Source of the DNA: JAKLIH01 sp964618955
Lineage (GTDB): Bacteria; Patescibacteriota; Minisyncoccia; UBA6257; JAKLIH01
DNA length: 64,000 bases
NCBI GenBank assembly: GCA_964618955.1
Contig: CAZUBO010000001.1
Span: forward strand, 6,702-70,701
Direction: 5' to 3'
The translations under genes and the position numbers were made by a program. Positions 38,704 to 49,749 of the stretch are shown here, one piece after another. Numbering within the stretch: the first letter of the stretch is position 1; every line of letters begins with the position of its first letter. The notes below the pieces were generated by a model. That model saw only the letters and a list, made by a program, of their open reading frames with translations, searched no databases and was not told the origin of the DNA.

Positions 38704-39336
38704 TTATCTTGGTGTTATATTATATGACCAGATTTGAATTATAAATATTGTAACCAATCATAATATTGATATATCAGAAATACATCATCAAATAAACGAA
38801 GTACAAAGCATAGATACTAAATGAATTGACTTTATATCTTTTCTAAAACCAAGCATTATTGGTAAAGTTATTAATCCTTCTTTTTTGTCTTTAGAGATAT
38901 CTCTTAAATCGCCATTAAAATTACGTATTACCAACAAGACACCAACAATAAATGATAGTGGATTTAAAAATCCAATTACCCCGGCACATAAGAAATAATA
39001 CTGCAAACCTCTTAAAAATGGACCGTAAATTCCAAATCTTGGTAAATTTTTTCTAGTATAGAATAAACTACAAATTAAAAATCCAACCATAGCAATATTC
39101 CTATAAAAAACGACTCCTAAAATAATAAATATCAATCATAGATATTTAGGGAATTTAACTCTTATTGAGTGTTTATGGGAAAATTCTAAAAATAATAAAA
39201 AACCAAGATGCAAAAATACTATACCGATAATTTGGTGGAGATTAGCTTTTATGGCAATCATCAAAAGTATTAAATCTATTAGAGAATAGATCCGAATTTG
39301 GCCAAAAAGATTGAAATACTTATTAGCTATTTTCAT
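38704..39336 (-). CDS. UbiA-like prenyltransferase family membrane protein
   Basis: A 210-residue polytopic membrane protein with about six helices. The second aspartate-rich motif of the UbiA family is recognisable (NFNGDLRDISKDKKEGLITLP), followed by a GFR segment. The usual first motif (NDxxDxxxD) is not clear, being replaced by a short basic/His stretch (EFSHKHSIR). The protein is short for the family, so activity is uncertain. Four TGA codons are read as Trp. Confidence 0.6.
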
Positions 39337-39347
39337 ATTTAAAAATA

Positions 39348-39905
39348 TTAAATATATTGGTTAATGATTCGAAGTAATTGTTTTTTAGCATTGTTAATAT
39401 CTCATAAATTAATTACAACATTATCAAATATTAAATTGTTATTGAAAAAATCAAGGTATTGTTGTTTTTGAATTAATATTCTTTTTTTGGTGTCAGATTT
39501 AGAATCTTTGCGTTGTTTTATTCTTTCAAATATAGTTTTGGGATCACAGTGAATATAAATGGCTACACTCTTAGGATATTTCTTTTTAAAATCTTTAATA
39601 GATTTTACATCATTAATAATAATAAAATGAATTTTATCATCTCTTAATGATTTTTTTAATAAATCTTTTCTTATGCCATAAGAATATCCACATCTTTTAT
39701 AAATTAGTTCATAATTTAAAGCCATTAAATTATCAACAAATGTTAGCTCAGGATTATTCTTTTGACTTTCATTTTTACGTATCGGACGATTGGTATCTTT
39801 TGAATCTATAACATAATTTTTATTTCTGCAAATAGAGCGTAAAATGGTGGATTTACCAGATCCACTATTACCATAAATAATAAAAAATTTTATTATTTTG
39901 CCCAT
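39348..39905 (-). CDS. Guanylate-kinase-like P-loop protein
   Basis: A 185-residue nucleotide kinase-like protein. MGKIIKFFIIYGNSGSGKST gives the P-loop; DTNRPIRKNE resembles the guanylate kinase S/TTRxxR motif, and YIHCDPKTIFERIKQR fits the lid region. It may be a guanylate kinase or a related NMP kinase. A TGA near the end is read as Trp. The start is 39905; frame openness beyond that into the tRNA is incidental. Confidence 0.65.
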
Positions 39906-39925
39906 ATTTATATGATTAATCTTAG

Positions 39926-40007
39926 TGCCGAGAGGGGGACTCGAACCCCCATGCCGTAAAGCACAAGCTCCTAAAACTTGCGTGTCTACCAATTTCACCA
40001 CCTCGGC
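39926..40007 (-). tRNA. tRNA-Leu(UAG)
   Basis: Minus-strand class II tRNA: acceptor GCCGAGG/TCTCGGC, anticodon loop TTTAGGA (TAG), long variable arm, GTTCGAGTC T-loop, A discriminator; CCA not encoded. Confidence 0.92.
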
Positions 40008-40013
40008 AGGTAG

Positions 40014-40087
40014 TGTCCCCGACAGGATTCGAACCTGTAATCTCAAGTTCCGCAAACTCGCATTCTATCCAATTGAACTACGGGGAC
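40014..40087 (-). tRNA. tRNA-Arg(GCG)
   Basis: Minus-strand cloverleaf with acceptor GTCCCCG/CGGGGAC, anticodon loop TTGCGGA (GCG), GTTCGAATC T-loop and A discriminator. It sits 6 bases from tRNA-Leu, probably in one transcript. GCG rather than ACG for CGY codons is unusual among bacteria. Confidence 0.8.
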
Positions 40088-40127
40088 AAGTACAATACTT
40101 AGTTGGCCAAGTATTGATTGTTTTGTT

Positions 40128-40754
40128 TTAAAACATTATCTTTTTTATAATCTGATCAAAAGTACTACTAATCATATCTTCTAATTTAGAATACTTATTG
40201 ATAAGAGATAATATCTCTCTTTGATTATCTTCATTAAAAGGTACATAGATCTTTGTCGCAGGAAAGGTATTAGGAATTAAAGAAATTAAAGATACGTTTT
40301 CTTTTAATTTCTCAATACCACATTTACTAATACTAGTTCAAGGAATGTTTTGATCTTGAATAGTTAATCCTTGTTGATCAATTCTAAAATTATCAATTTT
40401 AGTATTACGTTGAACTATCATAACAAATCCAAGAACAACTATTAAGGTTAAAATTCAATTGTTGTATTTATACCCTAAATAAATAACAATAGCGGAGAAT
40501 AAGAAGAGGAGAATATAGAAGACAACATGCTTTTCTTTGATTTCGTAGGTTCATTCAAAAGAATCGATATCTAAAGGAATGAATTGCTTAGAATCAACTA
40601 CTGGCTTTTCTTCAATACTTTGCTCTTCAACTTTTGAATCAATCTCGTCTAGACTTTCAAAGACGTTTTGTTCTACTGGATCAGAAGTAGGTTTAGAAGA
40701 TACTCTGGTTATTTTTATTTTTTTTGTTTTTGGTTTTGTTGCTTTTGGTTCCAT
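40128..40754 (-). CDS. Unknown membrane protein with two central helices
   Basis: A 208-residue protein: a charged, Lys/Glu-rich cytoplasmic N-terminus (about 1-70), two adjacent membrane helices (about 78-118), and a soluble C-terminal domain with a PH-like strand pattern (FRIDQQGLTIQDQNIPWTSI). Similar two-helix plus PH-like proteins occur in CPR genomes, but I give no function. Three TGA codons are read as Trp. Confidence 0.6.
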
Positions 40755-40880
40755 ATATATTGTTTATATATTTATGTTGGTATATTACCACAAATTATCT
40801 ATTTTTACAATAGAGGCTGGTGTTGCCAGAATCATAATTTTATGATAAGATACTTAAAATTTGTTCTTAGGAGGTTCGTT

Positions 40881-41420
40881 GTGCGAGAAGAAATGAAGGT
40901 TAGAGGGGCAATCGTAATTGGCGCTTTGTTTGGTTTGTATCTATTTTTTGGAGGAGATGCTCTTGTAAAAACAACTGCGAAAAAACTATTTCGTAGTAAT
41001 GCGCCAGCAGAAAAAATAGCCAATAATCAAAAGGTTATTTCCATTTTTGACCTTGTTAATATGCGGGCGCAAGAGGAAGTTAATAACCCAGTGCTTCTTT
41101 CAATCGTGGAAGAGAGTAGAAAAAACGGCTTTTCCTTTGAAAATGATGGTACCATTCTTTTCACCCTAAATAAGGTAGATTTAAAGAATGTAAGGGAGCC
41201 GCGTATAACAATTCCCCTAAAAGATGTTATTTTAGATCAAATCAAAATAGACAAAAGTGTATTAACATTTCTACGAATAGAATACTTTTACTCGAAAGAA
41301 AAAGGTAAAAGCTATTTAAGATTCACAGCTGATGTTGAAAGATATTTTGGAAAAATTCAATTGAATTACCGAACGGGCGAAAAAATAATATCTGAGATTC
41401 TCTTTTATCCTCCAGGTTAG
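40881..41420 (+). CDS. Unknown membrane-anchored protein with GTG start and strong ribosome site
   Basis: A 179-residue protein with an N-terminal helix (MKVRGAIVIGALFGLYLFFGG) and a soluble domain of unknown family ending in ILFYPPG. The GTG at 40881 follows a perfect AGGAGG at 6 bases, a rare signal in this genome. It contains no Trp. Codon choice looks more balanced than in neighbours. With the 51336-51785 gene it may form a class of differently translated or acquired genes. Confidence 0.6.
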   Translation: MREEMKVRGAIVIGALFGLYLFFGGDALVKTTAKKLFRSNAPAEKIANNQKVISIFDLVNMRAQEEVNNPVLLSIVEESRKNGFSFENDGTILFTLNKVDLKNVREPRITIPLKDVILDQIKIDKSVLTFLRIEYFYSKEKGKSYLRFTADVERYFGKIQLNYRTGEKIISEILFYPPG

Positions 41421-41445
41421 TTGTTATGCCAAAATTGGCAAACTT

Positions 41446-41490
41446 CACCACATGTTTATGCTTACGCGAAGATAAATATGTGGTGTTTTT
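41446..41490 (+). terminator. Terminator after the GTG-start gene
   Basis: caccacat ... atgtggtg stem with a longer loop, followed by TTTTT. Confidence 0.7.
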
Positions 41491-41557
41491 ATTTTCTGTT
41501 GAATAAACTACAATAATATGATAAAATAGAAACAACTTAAATAATTAAATTTTTGAA

Positions 41558-42250
41558 ATGGCACTTAATCATATCTTATTCATTCCTGATGGAAATAGAA
41601 GATGAGCTAAAAAAAGAAATGAAAATCCTTGAGAGGGTCATAAGGCAGGAGCAGAATCTTTTAAAGAATTAATGGACTATATCACCAAAAATAATGTTGT
41701 CAAAAACGTTTCTTTTTGAGCTATGTCAAAAGATAATTTTATTAAAAGACCTAAAAAAGAAATTAGTTTTTTAATTAAGGTTATTAATGAAGCTTTTAAG
41801 AAATTCACTGAAGACAAAGTCATTAGTAAAAGAGGAGTAAATATTAAATTCTATGGATCTTGAGATAAGCTATTTGATGCAAAGACCGTTGCTAATTTGA
41901 AAAAAATCGAAAAAGATACTAAAGATAACAAGAATTTTAATTTAGCTATTCTATTAGCTTATGATGGCAAAGAAGAATTATTGAATGCGGTAAATAAGCT
42001 AAAGAATAAGACTAGAATACATGAAGCTGATATTAAGAATCAACTTTGGACTAGCAATGTTCCTAATGTTGATTTGATTATTCGTACTGGAGTTAATGGT
42101 GATCCCCATTTAAGTGGGAATGTACTATTATGACAGACTAGCTATTCACAATTGTATTTCTCAGAGTTGTTTTGACCGGATTTCAATACCACTGAATTTA
42201 AAAAGGCGGTTGTCGATTTCAATAAGAGAGAAAGACGAGAAGGGAAATAA
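41558..42250 (+). CDS. uppS: Undecaprenyl diphosphate synthase
   Basis: This cis-prenyltransferase makes the C55 lipid carrier for wall and surface glycans. The 230-residue protein has FIPDGNRRWAKK near the N-terminus, whose Trp is TGA at 41603-41605, and the C-terminal signature VDLIIRTG, HLSGNVLLWQTSYSQLYFSE and FWPDF. Several conserved Trp are TGA-encoded. It leads a rightward group with a methyltransferase and uppP, the enzyme recycling the same lipid. Confidence 0.94.
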
Positions 42251-42264
42251 TATCAAATACTACT

Positions 42265-42888
42265 ATGTTTAATGAGAATGTGCCAAAAATAAAAACTCAA
42301 TGAAATCAAAATGCTAAAGAGATTGAAAAAAGAGCTTTGTTTATTTTGGAACGCCTTGGTTTTAAAAGCTTTGATGAGTTAAGGGGTAAAAAAATATTAG
42401 ACATAGGATCCTATAGCGCTGAATTTGCTTTAGGTGCCAGAGAGAAAGGAATTGAAATTATTTGTAGTGATATAAAAGAAGAATGCCAAAAAGCTGGATT
42501 AGCACAAGGCCTTAATTATATTTTGGCTAATGCAAACAATCTACCTTTTAAAGATAGTAGTTTAGATTTAGTTTTGTCACACGCCTCAGCACCAACAGTT
42601 TTATCAAAAAAAGAAGATATTATAAAGATATTGCAAGAAGTAAAAAGGGTATTAAAAGAAGATGGTGAATTTCGTTTTGGGCCGACTTATTTAGGAAAAG
42701 ATATATTTTTAGATAACGAACTTTTTACTGCTGAAGAGAAAAAAATACTTAACGTTAAACAAAAAATTGAAAGAATCAGAGAAGCCTCTTTAAAATTTCT
42801 TCAAAATTATGACCCTAACATTACTGAAACTTTATTATCATATGAGGGACGCATACCAAAACTATATTATACAATGAAAAAAATTTAA
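42265..42888 (+). CDS. Class I SAM-dependent methyltransferase
   Basis: A 207-residue methyltransferase with motif I ILDIGSYSAEFALGA, an acidic residue after strand 2 (IICSDIK), LDLVLSHASAPTV in the post-motif region and a methyltransferase-11-like LQEVKRVLKEDGEF. The substrate is unknown. It lies between uppS and uppP with short gaps, so it may act on a lipid or envelope component, which is inference. One TGA is read as Trp. Confidence 0.8.
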
Positions 42889-42897
42889 ACTTTAATT

Positions 42898-43665
42898 ATG
42901 ATTACAATACTACAATCTTTAATTCTAGGGGCAATACAGGGATTAACAGAATTCTTACCTGTTTCTAGCTCAGGGCATTTACTTTTATTAGAAAGATTCT
43001 TTCAAATTAAAGAAAATGTAGTTTTATTGAATTTGATGTTGCATTTGGGAACAGTATTAGCTTTGATTTGTTTTTTTTGAAAAGACTTAATGCTGATTTT
43101 AAAACAAAAAGATTGAAATTTAGTTAAGAATTTGTTTATTGCTTTTGTAACAACAGCAATTTTTGGTTTTTTGTTCAAAAAAACAATTGAAGATGTCTTT
43201 ATATATAGTAATAGCTTAATACCTGTAGCTTTGGGGTTCATCTTTACAGCGATTATATTGTTTTTAACCATGAGAAATAATAGCAAAAGAGAGATAAGTA
43301 CATTAACTATTACTGAAGCTATTAGGATTGGATTTGTTCAGGCAGTAGCTATTGCTCCAGGGGTATCTAGATCGGGGCTAACGTACTTTATGACTTTAAA
43401 GTCAGGGATAAAGCCTAAAGATGCTTTTAAGTTTTCTTTTTTGTTATCAATCCCTACTATATTAGCGGCTACGGCTGTTGAATTTTTGTCTGATTACAAA
43501 GGTTTGAGTGTTGGAATTAATTGAACAACTATTGGCTTGGGCTTGATTATTTCCTTTATTTTTGGTAATTTAGGATTAATGCTATTCAGACAAATGACTA
43601 AGACTTCTAAAGTTTGGATATTTAGTATTTATTTAATAATCTTAGGCTTAGTATTGATAATTTAG
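42898..43665 (+). CDS. uppP: Undecaprenyl-diphosphatase
   Basis: UppP/BacA dephosphorylates undecaprenyl diphosphate to recycle the wall lipid carrier. The 255-residue membrane protein has the signatures AIQGLTEFLPVSSSGHL and PGVSRSG(L/M)T, and about seven helices. Three TGA codons are read as Trp. The TAG stop is immediately followed by the first base of tRNA-Gly, so the tRNA is probably cut from the same transcript. Confidence 0.94.
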
Positions 43666-43736
43666 GCGAGAGTAGCACAGTGGTAGTGTGTCTGCCTTCC
43701 AAGCAGAATACGCGGGTCCGATTCCCGTCTCTCGCT
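43666..43736 (+). tRNA. tRNA-Gly(UCC)
   Basis: Cloverleaf with acceptor GCGAGAG/CTCTCGC, anticodon loop CTTCCAA (TCC) and T-loop GTCCGATTC. It starts on the base after the uppP stop codon. A dedicated Gly tRNA for GGN fits normal Gly decoding alongside UGA=Trp. Confidence 0.93.
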
Positions 43737-43771
43737 CCCTTCTATATATATGCAATATAACTTTAAATTAT

Positions 43772-44704
43772 ATGGATACAAATGCAAATTATGCAATTGA
43801 AGTAAAAGAATTGACTAAGAAATTCTCATCCCTTACAGCGGTTGATAAGGTTTCTTTTAATGTAAAACAAGGAGAGATCTTTGGATTCTTAGGGCCTAAT
43901 GGAGCCGGGAAGACAACAACGGTAAATATGTTATGTACTTTGCTATTACCGACTACTGGAGATGCATTAGTAAATAATATGAGCGTAATTAAAGATCCTT
44001 TGAATGTTCGAAAGTCTATTGGAATTGTATTCCAAGAATCAACGTTAGACAATCATTTGACCGTAAAAGAGAATCTATATTTACATGCCAAACTATATGG
44101 ATTAACAAATGAAGAATTCAATAAGAAATTGTATTTGATTACTAAGCTAGTTGATTTGGATGACAAATTAAATACTTCAGTAGGACAGTTATCAGGTGGA
44201 ACCAAAAGAAGAATTGAAATTGCTAGAGTCTTAATTCATGAACCAAGAATTTTGTTTTTAGATGAACCAACTGTTGGTTTGGATGCTCAGACAAGGAATA
44301 AGATATGGGATTACTTATTGAAGGTTAGAAAAGAAAATAATATGACAATATTTCTAACTACTCAATACATTAATGAAGCGGAGATTTGTAATAGAGTTGG
44401 AGTTATTGATCATGGTGAGATTGTAGCATTAGATACACCTGAGAATTTAAAAAATATTTCGAATAAGGATACAATTGAAATTCAAACATTAGATAATTTA
44501 AAGGCAATTGAAGAAATTAAAAATATGTTTCCTGATATATTTATAAAACAATTCGGGAAGAATATTATTATTAAGACGGAGAAGGGTGAGACATTCTTGC
44601 CAAAGGTATTAGAAGCTATTACTGGCGAGATTCTATCAATCAACTTAACAAAACCAACACTAGAAGACGTGTTCTTAGAATTAACTGGCAGACAAATAAG
44701 ATAA
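43772..44704 (+). CDS. ABC-2 type exporter ATP-binding protein
   Basis: A 310-residue ATPase of the DrrA/CcmA group. Walker A is GPNGAGKTT, the signature LSGGTKRRIEIAR, Walker B ILFLDEPTVGLD, and the switch His region TTQYINEAE. The C-terminal extension (about 220-310) is typical of drug or polysaccharide exporters of this group. It is followed by its permease 4 bases later. Confidence 0.93.
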   Translation: MDTNANYAIEVKELTKKFSSLTAVDKVSFNVKQGEIFGFLGPNGAGKTTTVNMLCTLLLPTTGDALVNNMSVIKDPLNVRKSIGIVFQESTLDNHLTVKENLYLHAKLYGLTNEEFNKKLYLITKLVDLDDKLNTSVGQLSGGTKRRIEIARVLIHEPRILFLDEPTVGLDAQTRNKIWDYLLKVRKENNMTIFLTTQYINEAEICNRVGVIDHGEIVALDTPENLKNISNKDTIEIQTLDNLKAIEEIKNMFPDIFIKQFGKNIIIKTEKGETFLPKVLEAITGEILSINLTKPTLEDVFLELTGRQIR

Positions 44705-44708
44705 AAAT

Positions 44709-45557
44709 ATGAAGAAAGAAGATTTGAAAAAAGAATGTTCTGGAATATATATTATCTGATATCGCGAGATGTTGTTGTTTTTCAGAAACAAAATCAAATT
44801 GTTTACTTCTTTTTTTGTACCAGTAATGCTAACGATATTTTTGGGAAGTGGATTAGCATCATTCTTCCCAACAGCTAATCAAGTAGCTAATTTTTCTAAT
44901 TTCTTTTATAGCGGAGTATTGGTTTTAAGTATTGTGGTGAATGTCTTTGATTCAACAATATCATTAGTCTGAGATAAGGAGTTTGGATTCATGAGGGAGA
45001 TATTAGTAGCCCCATTATCAAAGACCGAGATAATCTTTGGAAAGATACTGGGGGCAGTTACTCGAGGATTAATGCAAGGAATTGCTTTATTGATTATTGC
45101 TCCAGTACTAGGAATTAATTTCTTTGTATATCAAATATTTTTGTTACTAGCTATTATGATTTTGATTTCTATTGGTATTGCAGGGTTAGGTATTATTACC
45201 GCTTCGTTAATCAAAAGAATTGAAACTTTTTCAGTCATATCACAGATATTTGTGTCACCATTATTATTCCTATCGGGAGCCTTTTTTACATTGGAGAAGA
45301 CACCGCATTGAATGCAGATGATTAGCTATTTTAATCCTTTGTTCTATGCAGTAAATGGAGTAAGAATCTTGGTATTTAATACCGAATTCATTCCCAAGCC
45401 AATGGCCAATATGATCTTCTATAATTTCAATTTTTCTTTTATAGTTTTGTTTGTTTTTGCCTTGGTATCTTTAACAGCTTCGGTAATGGTATTTAGCAGA
45501 GTAAGTATTATAGAAGTAATACGAAAAATACTAGAAGAGACTGAGGATATGATCTAA
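44709..45557 (+). CDS. ABC-2 type transporter permease
   Basis: A 282-residue permease with six predicted helices, pairing with the upstream ATPase. The ABC-2 region WDKEFGFMREILVAPLSKTEIIFGKI before helix 3 is the typical coupling stretch. Three TGA codons are read as Trp. Substrate unknown; related pairs export drugs, lipids or glycans. Confidence 0.9.
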
Positions 45558-45696
45558 ACTTGATTACAAATGTATTGTTATCTTAAATATTATAAAGAAA
45601 ACTCTGAGTTATTAAGCAGCTTTGATTCTTTTTTTATTATTGATTTTTGAAAAAATATGATATAATATTATTAATAAGAATTAATTTTTATTAAAT

Positions 45697-46734
45697 ATGA
45701 AAAAACAATTAAAAAATAAAATACCTGACAATCAAATTGCTTTTTATCAGTCACCGGATGGGTCTGTGAATATTGAGGTTCTTTATTCAAACGAGAACAT
45801 ATGGCTTACTCAAAAGAAAATGGCAGAACTTTTTGACTGTTCCACTGATAACATTTCGCTTCATTTAAAGAACATTTACAAGGAAAAAGAGGTAGATCAA
45901 AAATCAACCACCGAGGAATTCTCGGTAGTTCAAAATGAAGGCAACAGAGATATTGGAAGAAAATTAAGAATGTATTCTTTGGAAGCTATTATTGCTGTTG
46001 GTTATCGAGTAAATTCCGAGCGAGGTACCCAGTTCCGTCAATGGGCGACGGGGATTCTAAAAAACTATATTTACAAAGGTTATGCTTTAGATTCCAATAG
46101 AATGAAATATGGATCTCGCTTTAGTACTAGATATTTTGACGAGCTCTATGAAGAAATCAAAGATATTCGTACAAGTGAAAGAATGATTTATCAAAAAATT
46201 ACCGATATTTATGCTACTGCAATTGATTACTCCCCAAAGGCTTTTGAAAGTAAGCAATTTTTTGCTACCGTTCAAAACAAACTTCATTTTGCTATAACTG
46301 GCCAAACTGCAGCAGAAATTATTGCCGATAGAGTTAGTAGCAAAAAAGAAAAAATGGGGCTAACTTCTTGAAGACGTTCTCCTCAAGGAAAAATTATGCC
46401 TAGTGATACAGTAATTGCAAAGAACTATCTGAATAAAAAAGAATTGGAACATTTAAATCGTATAGGTAATATGTACTTAGATTACGCTGAAATGCAAGCA
46501 GCTCGTGGCAAAGTAATGACTATGAAAGATTGAATTGAAAAATTAAATGTTTTTCTCAAATTCAGCGAATATACAATATTAACTAATGCGGGTAAAATAA
46601 GTCATGAAATTGCCGAAGCGTTGGCATTAAAAGAATATGAAAAATACCGCGTAAAACAAGATAAGAATTATATTTCTGATTTTGACAGGGAAGTCAAAAG
46701 ATTATTAAGTTTAAAAAAGAAAAAATCCAAATAA
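45697..46734 (+). CDS. RhuM-family protein
   Basis: A 345-residue protein of the RhuM (virulence RhuM) family. Typical segments are WLTQKKMAELFDCSTDNISLHLKNIY, YSLEAIIAVGYRVNSERGTQFRQWA and LKNYIYKGYALDSNRMK. The N-terminal part is DNA-binding-like, the rest helical. RhuM genes are often found near mobile or defence loci, and function is unclear. Two TGA codons are read as Trp. A TATAAT lies about 35 bases upstream of the start. Confidence 0.85.
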
Positions 46735-46879
46735 GATTTAATAAATTGGCGATTGATATCATGCTTTTTATACACAGATATAGAACATGGATTTTATGCC
46801 GTATGTGGCCTAAACTTGCGTTCTTGAGATAAATGTGCTAAGATAAAAAGCAATTAACTAAATAATAAGGTAAACAATT

Positions 46880-47311
46880 ATGTTAACAATTAGATTAAAA
46901 AGTGAAGGAAAGAAACATCAAAAGACAATGAGAATTGTAGTCGTTGATTCTAAAAAATCATCTATTAGCAATAAATACATTGAAAAGATTGGTTGATGAA
47001 TTCCATCTCAACACAAACACGAAATAAATGGTGAAAAAGCTTTGGCTTGAATTGCTAAAGGGGCTCAGCCAAGTGCTACAGTTCACAATTTATTAGTAGC
47101 TGATAAGATTATCGAAGGGAATAAGATTCCTAAGCATAATCATTCAGAGAAAGCTGTTGAAGCTAAGAACAAGAAAGATAATCCAGAACCAGTTGTAGAA
47201 GAAGTTAAAGAAGAGAAAGTGGAAGGGGTAGCTGAAGCTGTTGAGGAAGTTAAGGAAGAAGTTGCTGAAGAAGTAAAAGAAGAGACTCCAACAGAAGAAG
47301 TTACAGAATAA
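46880..47311 (+). CDS. rpsP: 30S ribosomal protein S16 with acidic/basic tail
   Basis: The first 80 residues are a standard S16 (TIRLKSEGKKHQKTMRIVVVDSK, YIEKIGWWIP, GAQPSATVHNLL). Two adjacent TGA codons (46994-46999) encode the WW, where other bacteria often have YY or similar. A low-complexity extension of about 55 residues follows, rich in Glu, Val and Lys with repeated EEVKEE units. Such extensions occur in some S16 proteins; the role is unknown. A strong terminator follows. Confidence 0.93.
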
Positions 47312-47322
47312 TTTCACAATTT

Positions 47323-47358
47323 AAAACTAGCTGATTACTCAGCTAGTTTTTTTGTTTT
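47323..47358 (+). terminator. Rho-independent terminator after rpsP
   Basis: aaaactagctga ... tcagctagttttttt stem with T-run. Confidence 0.85.
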
Positions 47359-47456
47359 AAAATGCTTGACTTTTATTTTAATATAATATAATATATTGAT
47401 AGATAATTCCAATTGGTCGGATTATCAAAATTAATAAAAAGTTATAATAGAATAAC

Positions 47457-47810
47457 ATGGAACAACATACAGACATGGTTGTTTTGGAAACTATTTTAAA
47501 GAGCATTGTGAGCAATCCAGATGCCGTAACAATAGATCGCCAAATCGATGAGAGAGGAGTTCTCTTAACAGTTAATGTCGACCCAGCAGATATGGGACAC
47601 TTAATTGGCAGACAAGGAAGAACAATCCAATCCATCAGAACTTTGATTAAAATTGTTGGTGCTAAGAATCAAGCTCGCATCAATATCAAAATTCCTGGTT
47701 CACAAGACGATTCAAGATATCAAAATCGAGAAGAAGGCGGATATCAAAACAATACCAGACCACAAGAGACTGATAGAGTATCCGATGCGTTAGATGATTT
47801 GAAAATCTAA
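47457..47810 (+). CDS. khpA: KH-domain RNA-binding protein KhpA
   Basis: A 117-residue protein with a single KH domain of the KhpA type (LTVNVDPADMGHLIGRQGRTIQSIRTLIKIVG, with the GRQG loop at about 51-54) and a polar tail. KhpA with KhpB binds many RNAs and affects cell division and elongation. In many genomes it lies between rpsP and trmD, as here apart from the peptidoglycan enzyme inserted before trmD. Confidence 0.9.
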   Translation: MEQHTDMVVLETILKSIVSNPDAVTIDRQIDERGVLLTVNVDPADMGHLIGRQGRTIQSIRTLIKIVGAKNQARINIKIPGSQDDSRYQNREEGGYQNNTRPQETDRVSDALDDLKI

Positions 47811-47825
47811 ATTCAAAAATTAAAA

Positions 47826-47855
47826 AAGGTGGCTTTGATAAGCCCCTTTTTTTTA
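47826..47855 (+). terminator. Terminator after khpA
   Basis: aaaaaggtggctt ... aagccccttttttt stem with T-run. Confidence 0.7.
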
Positions 47856-47892
47856 TGTACTTTATATGATAGAATAGAACAAAATATATATT

Positions 47893-49047
47893 ATGAAACA
47901 AATCTTTGGGTTGATAAAAATTATGTTGGCTTTTGTATTGATAGTCATTGGGCTATGGTTTTTTGATTATTTAAAACAACATAGTAATGATTTTGAAATC
48001 ATTAGCAATACTACTACAACTACAAAGAATGCTACGGAACAAAAGTTGTTATCGCAAATATATACTACCCCAATTAGTTATGTAGTGAATGACGAAAAAA
48101 GTATTTTGATTGATTTGACAAATATGAATCTATTCTTGTTGAAGAATGGAATGATATATAAAACAATAAAAGTATTACATAAGGGACCTAGTAACTTATG
48201 ATTCCAATCACCGACTAACTACTTTAATGTTGGGGTAAAGTATACTTTATTGAAGTCAGGAATAGTTAATGTGTATATGCCTTATTCAGTACAGATACAT
48301 CAAGATTTTTTTGTACATGGCATTCCATACTTTCCAGATGGAACAAGGGTTACTAGTAAATTCAGTGGAGGATGTTTGAGGCTAGCAGATACTGACGCTA
48401 AGGTTGTTTATGATTTTGCAGATAGGAATAACAAAATTATTGTTTTTGAGACGGCAATTGATAACAAGAATTTAAAAGAAGGCTTCTATAATCCAATTGA
48501 TTCAAATAGATATTGAATTCGTCAAAGTTTTAATTCACCATTAAAGATTAATGGCGAATACTTACAGCATTCAGGAATTGATATGTCTACTAAAGAACCT
48601 GAAAATGTAAGAGCGATATATGAAGGGACTGTTAGCTCAGTTATTGTTATGGGAGGATCGGATGCTGGGTTTGGTAATACTATAATTATTGAACATAATA
48701 TTAATAATGAAATATATTATAGCCTATATGCGCATTTAGAATCAATAAACAAAGATATCGTGGTAGGAAAGAAATTAAAAGGTGGAGACATTATTGGTGT
48801 TACCGGAGCTAGTGGGTATGGATGCCAGAACTATTGAAGAATTGGGAAGGATGGCTGTGATGAAAATGATTTTTTGGATAGACATTTACATTTAGAGATA
48901 AAGACTAAACCGATACTTACTAATAGCGAAGGTACGGATGATTGCTTACAGAAGGATGGGAATAAGGGACCATGCTATGGGTATTCACCTAAGGATCCTT
49001 TGAAGTATGGATATAGCAATCCTTTAAAATTTATTACTGAAGAATAA
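47893..49047 (+). CDS. Fused L,D-transpeptidase (YkuD) and M23-type endopeptidase
   Basis: A 384-residue envelope protein that joins two wall enzymes. After an N-terminal helix and a Thr-rich linker (NTTTTTKN), a YkuD domain (about 70-195) carries HGIPY and the nucleophile motif FSGGCLRL. A LytM/M23 domain follows (about 215-375) with QHSGIDM, YSLYAHLES and HLHLEI. YkuD makes 3-3 crosslinks; M23 cuts peptide bridges. The first metal motif reads HSGID rather than the usual HxxxD with Gly, which should be checked. Three TGA codons are read as Trp. Confidence 0.85.
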
Positions 49048-49065
49048 AAATTTTAAAAAATATAT

Positions 49066-49746
49066 ATGAAAACTAAAATATTTAATATTCTAACAATCTA
49101 TCCTAATATTTTTGAATCATATTTTGATTCGGCAATTATTAAAAAAGCAATTGATAAAAAGATTGTTAAGATTAATATTAATAATCTCAGAGATTACGCG
49201 ACTGATAATTACAAGTCGGTTGATGATAAGCCTTATGGTGGTGGAGCCGGGATGATTATTCGAATTGATATTGTTTTTCGAGCATTAAAAAAGATTTTGA
49301 AGAATTTCAAAACCAAAAGCAGGGTTATTGTATTTTCGGCTAAGGGAAAGACACTAAATCAGAAGGACTTGGAAAGGCTAAAAAAGTATGATAATATAAC
49401 ACTAGTTTGCGGGAGATTCGAAGGAATAGACCAAAGAGTAATAGATAAGATGGCAAATGAAGAGATTTCTATTGGTAATTATGTCTTAGCTGGAGGGGAA
49501 ATACCAGCTATGGTAGTAGTGGAAGGGATTACTAGACTATTACCAGAAGTATTAGGGAATAGAGATTCTTTGACTGAGGAATCCTTCAAAGAAGAAGGCT
49601 TCTTAGAAGCCAATCAATATACCAGACCAGAAGTCTTTTATCCTAATCCTAAGAACAAAAGAATTTCTTGAAAAGTTCCTAAAGTATTATTATCAGGGAA
49701 TCATAAAGAAATTGAGGAATACCGAAATAACAAATTAAAAAAATAA
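49066..49746 (+). CDS. trmD: tRNA (guanine-N1)-methyltransferase
   Basis: TrmD methylates G37 of tRNAs read with G at position 36, keeping the reading frame. The 226-residue SPOUT protein shows FNILTIYPNIF, DDKPYGGGAGMIIR, LVCGRFEGIDQRV and the knot segment EISIGNYVLAGGE. A TGA near the end (RISWKVP) is read as Trp. It is followed by a glycosyltransferase 3 bases later. Confidence 0.95.
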
Positions 49747-49749
49747 ATT

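Noticed and set aside
39906..40055. N-terminal extension of the guanylate-kinase-like gene
   Set aside because: The extension is antisense to tRNA-Leu and tRNA-Arg; the P-loop protein begins normally at the ATG at 39905.
40668..40880. Longer N-terminus for the 41420-ending gene
   Set aside because: The upstream part is an odd composition stretch overlapping the divergent gene; the AGGAGG site six bases before GTG 40881 defines the start.
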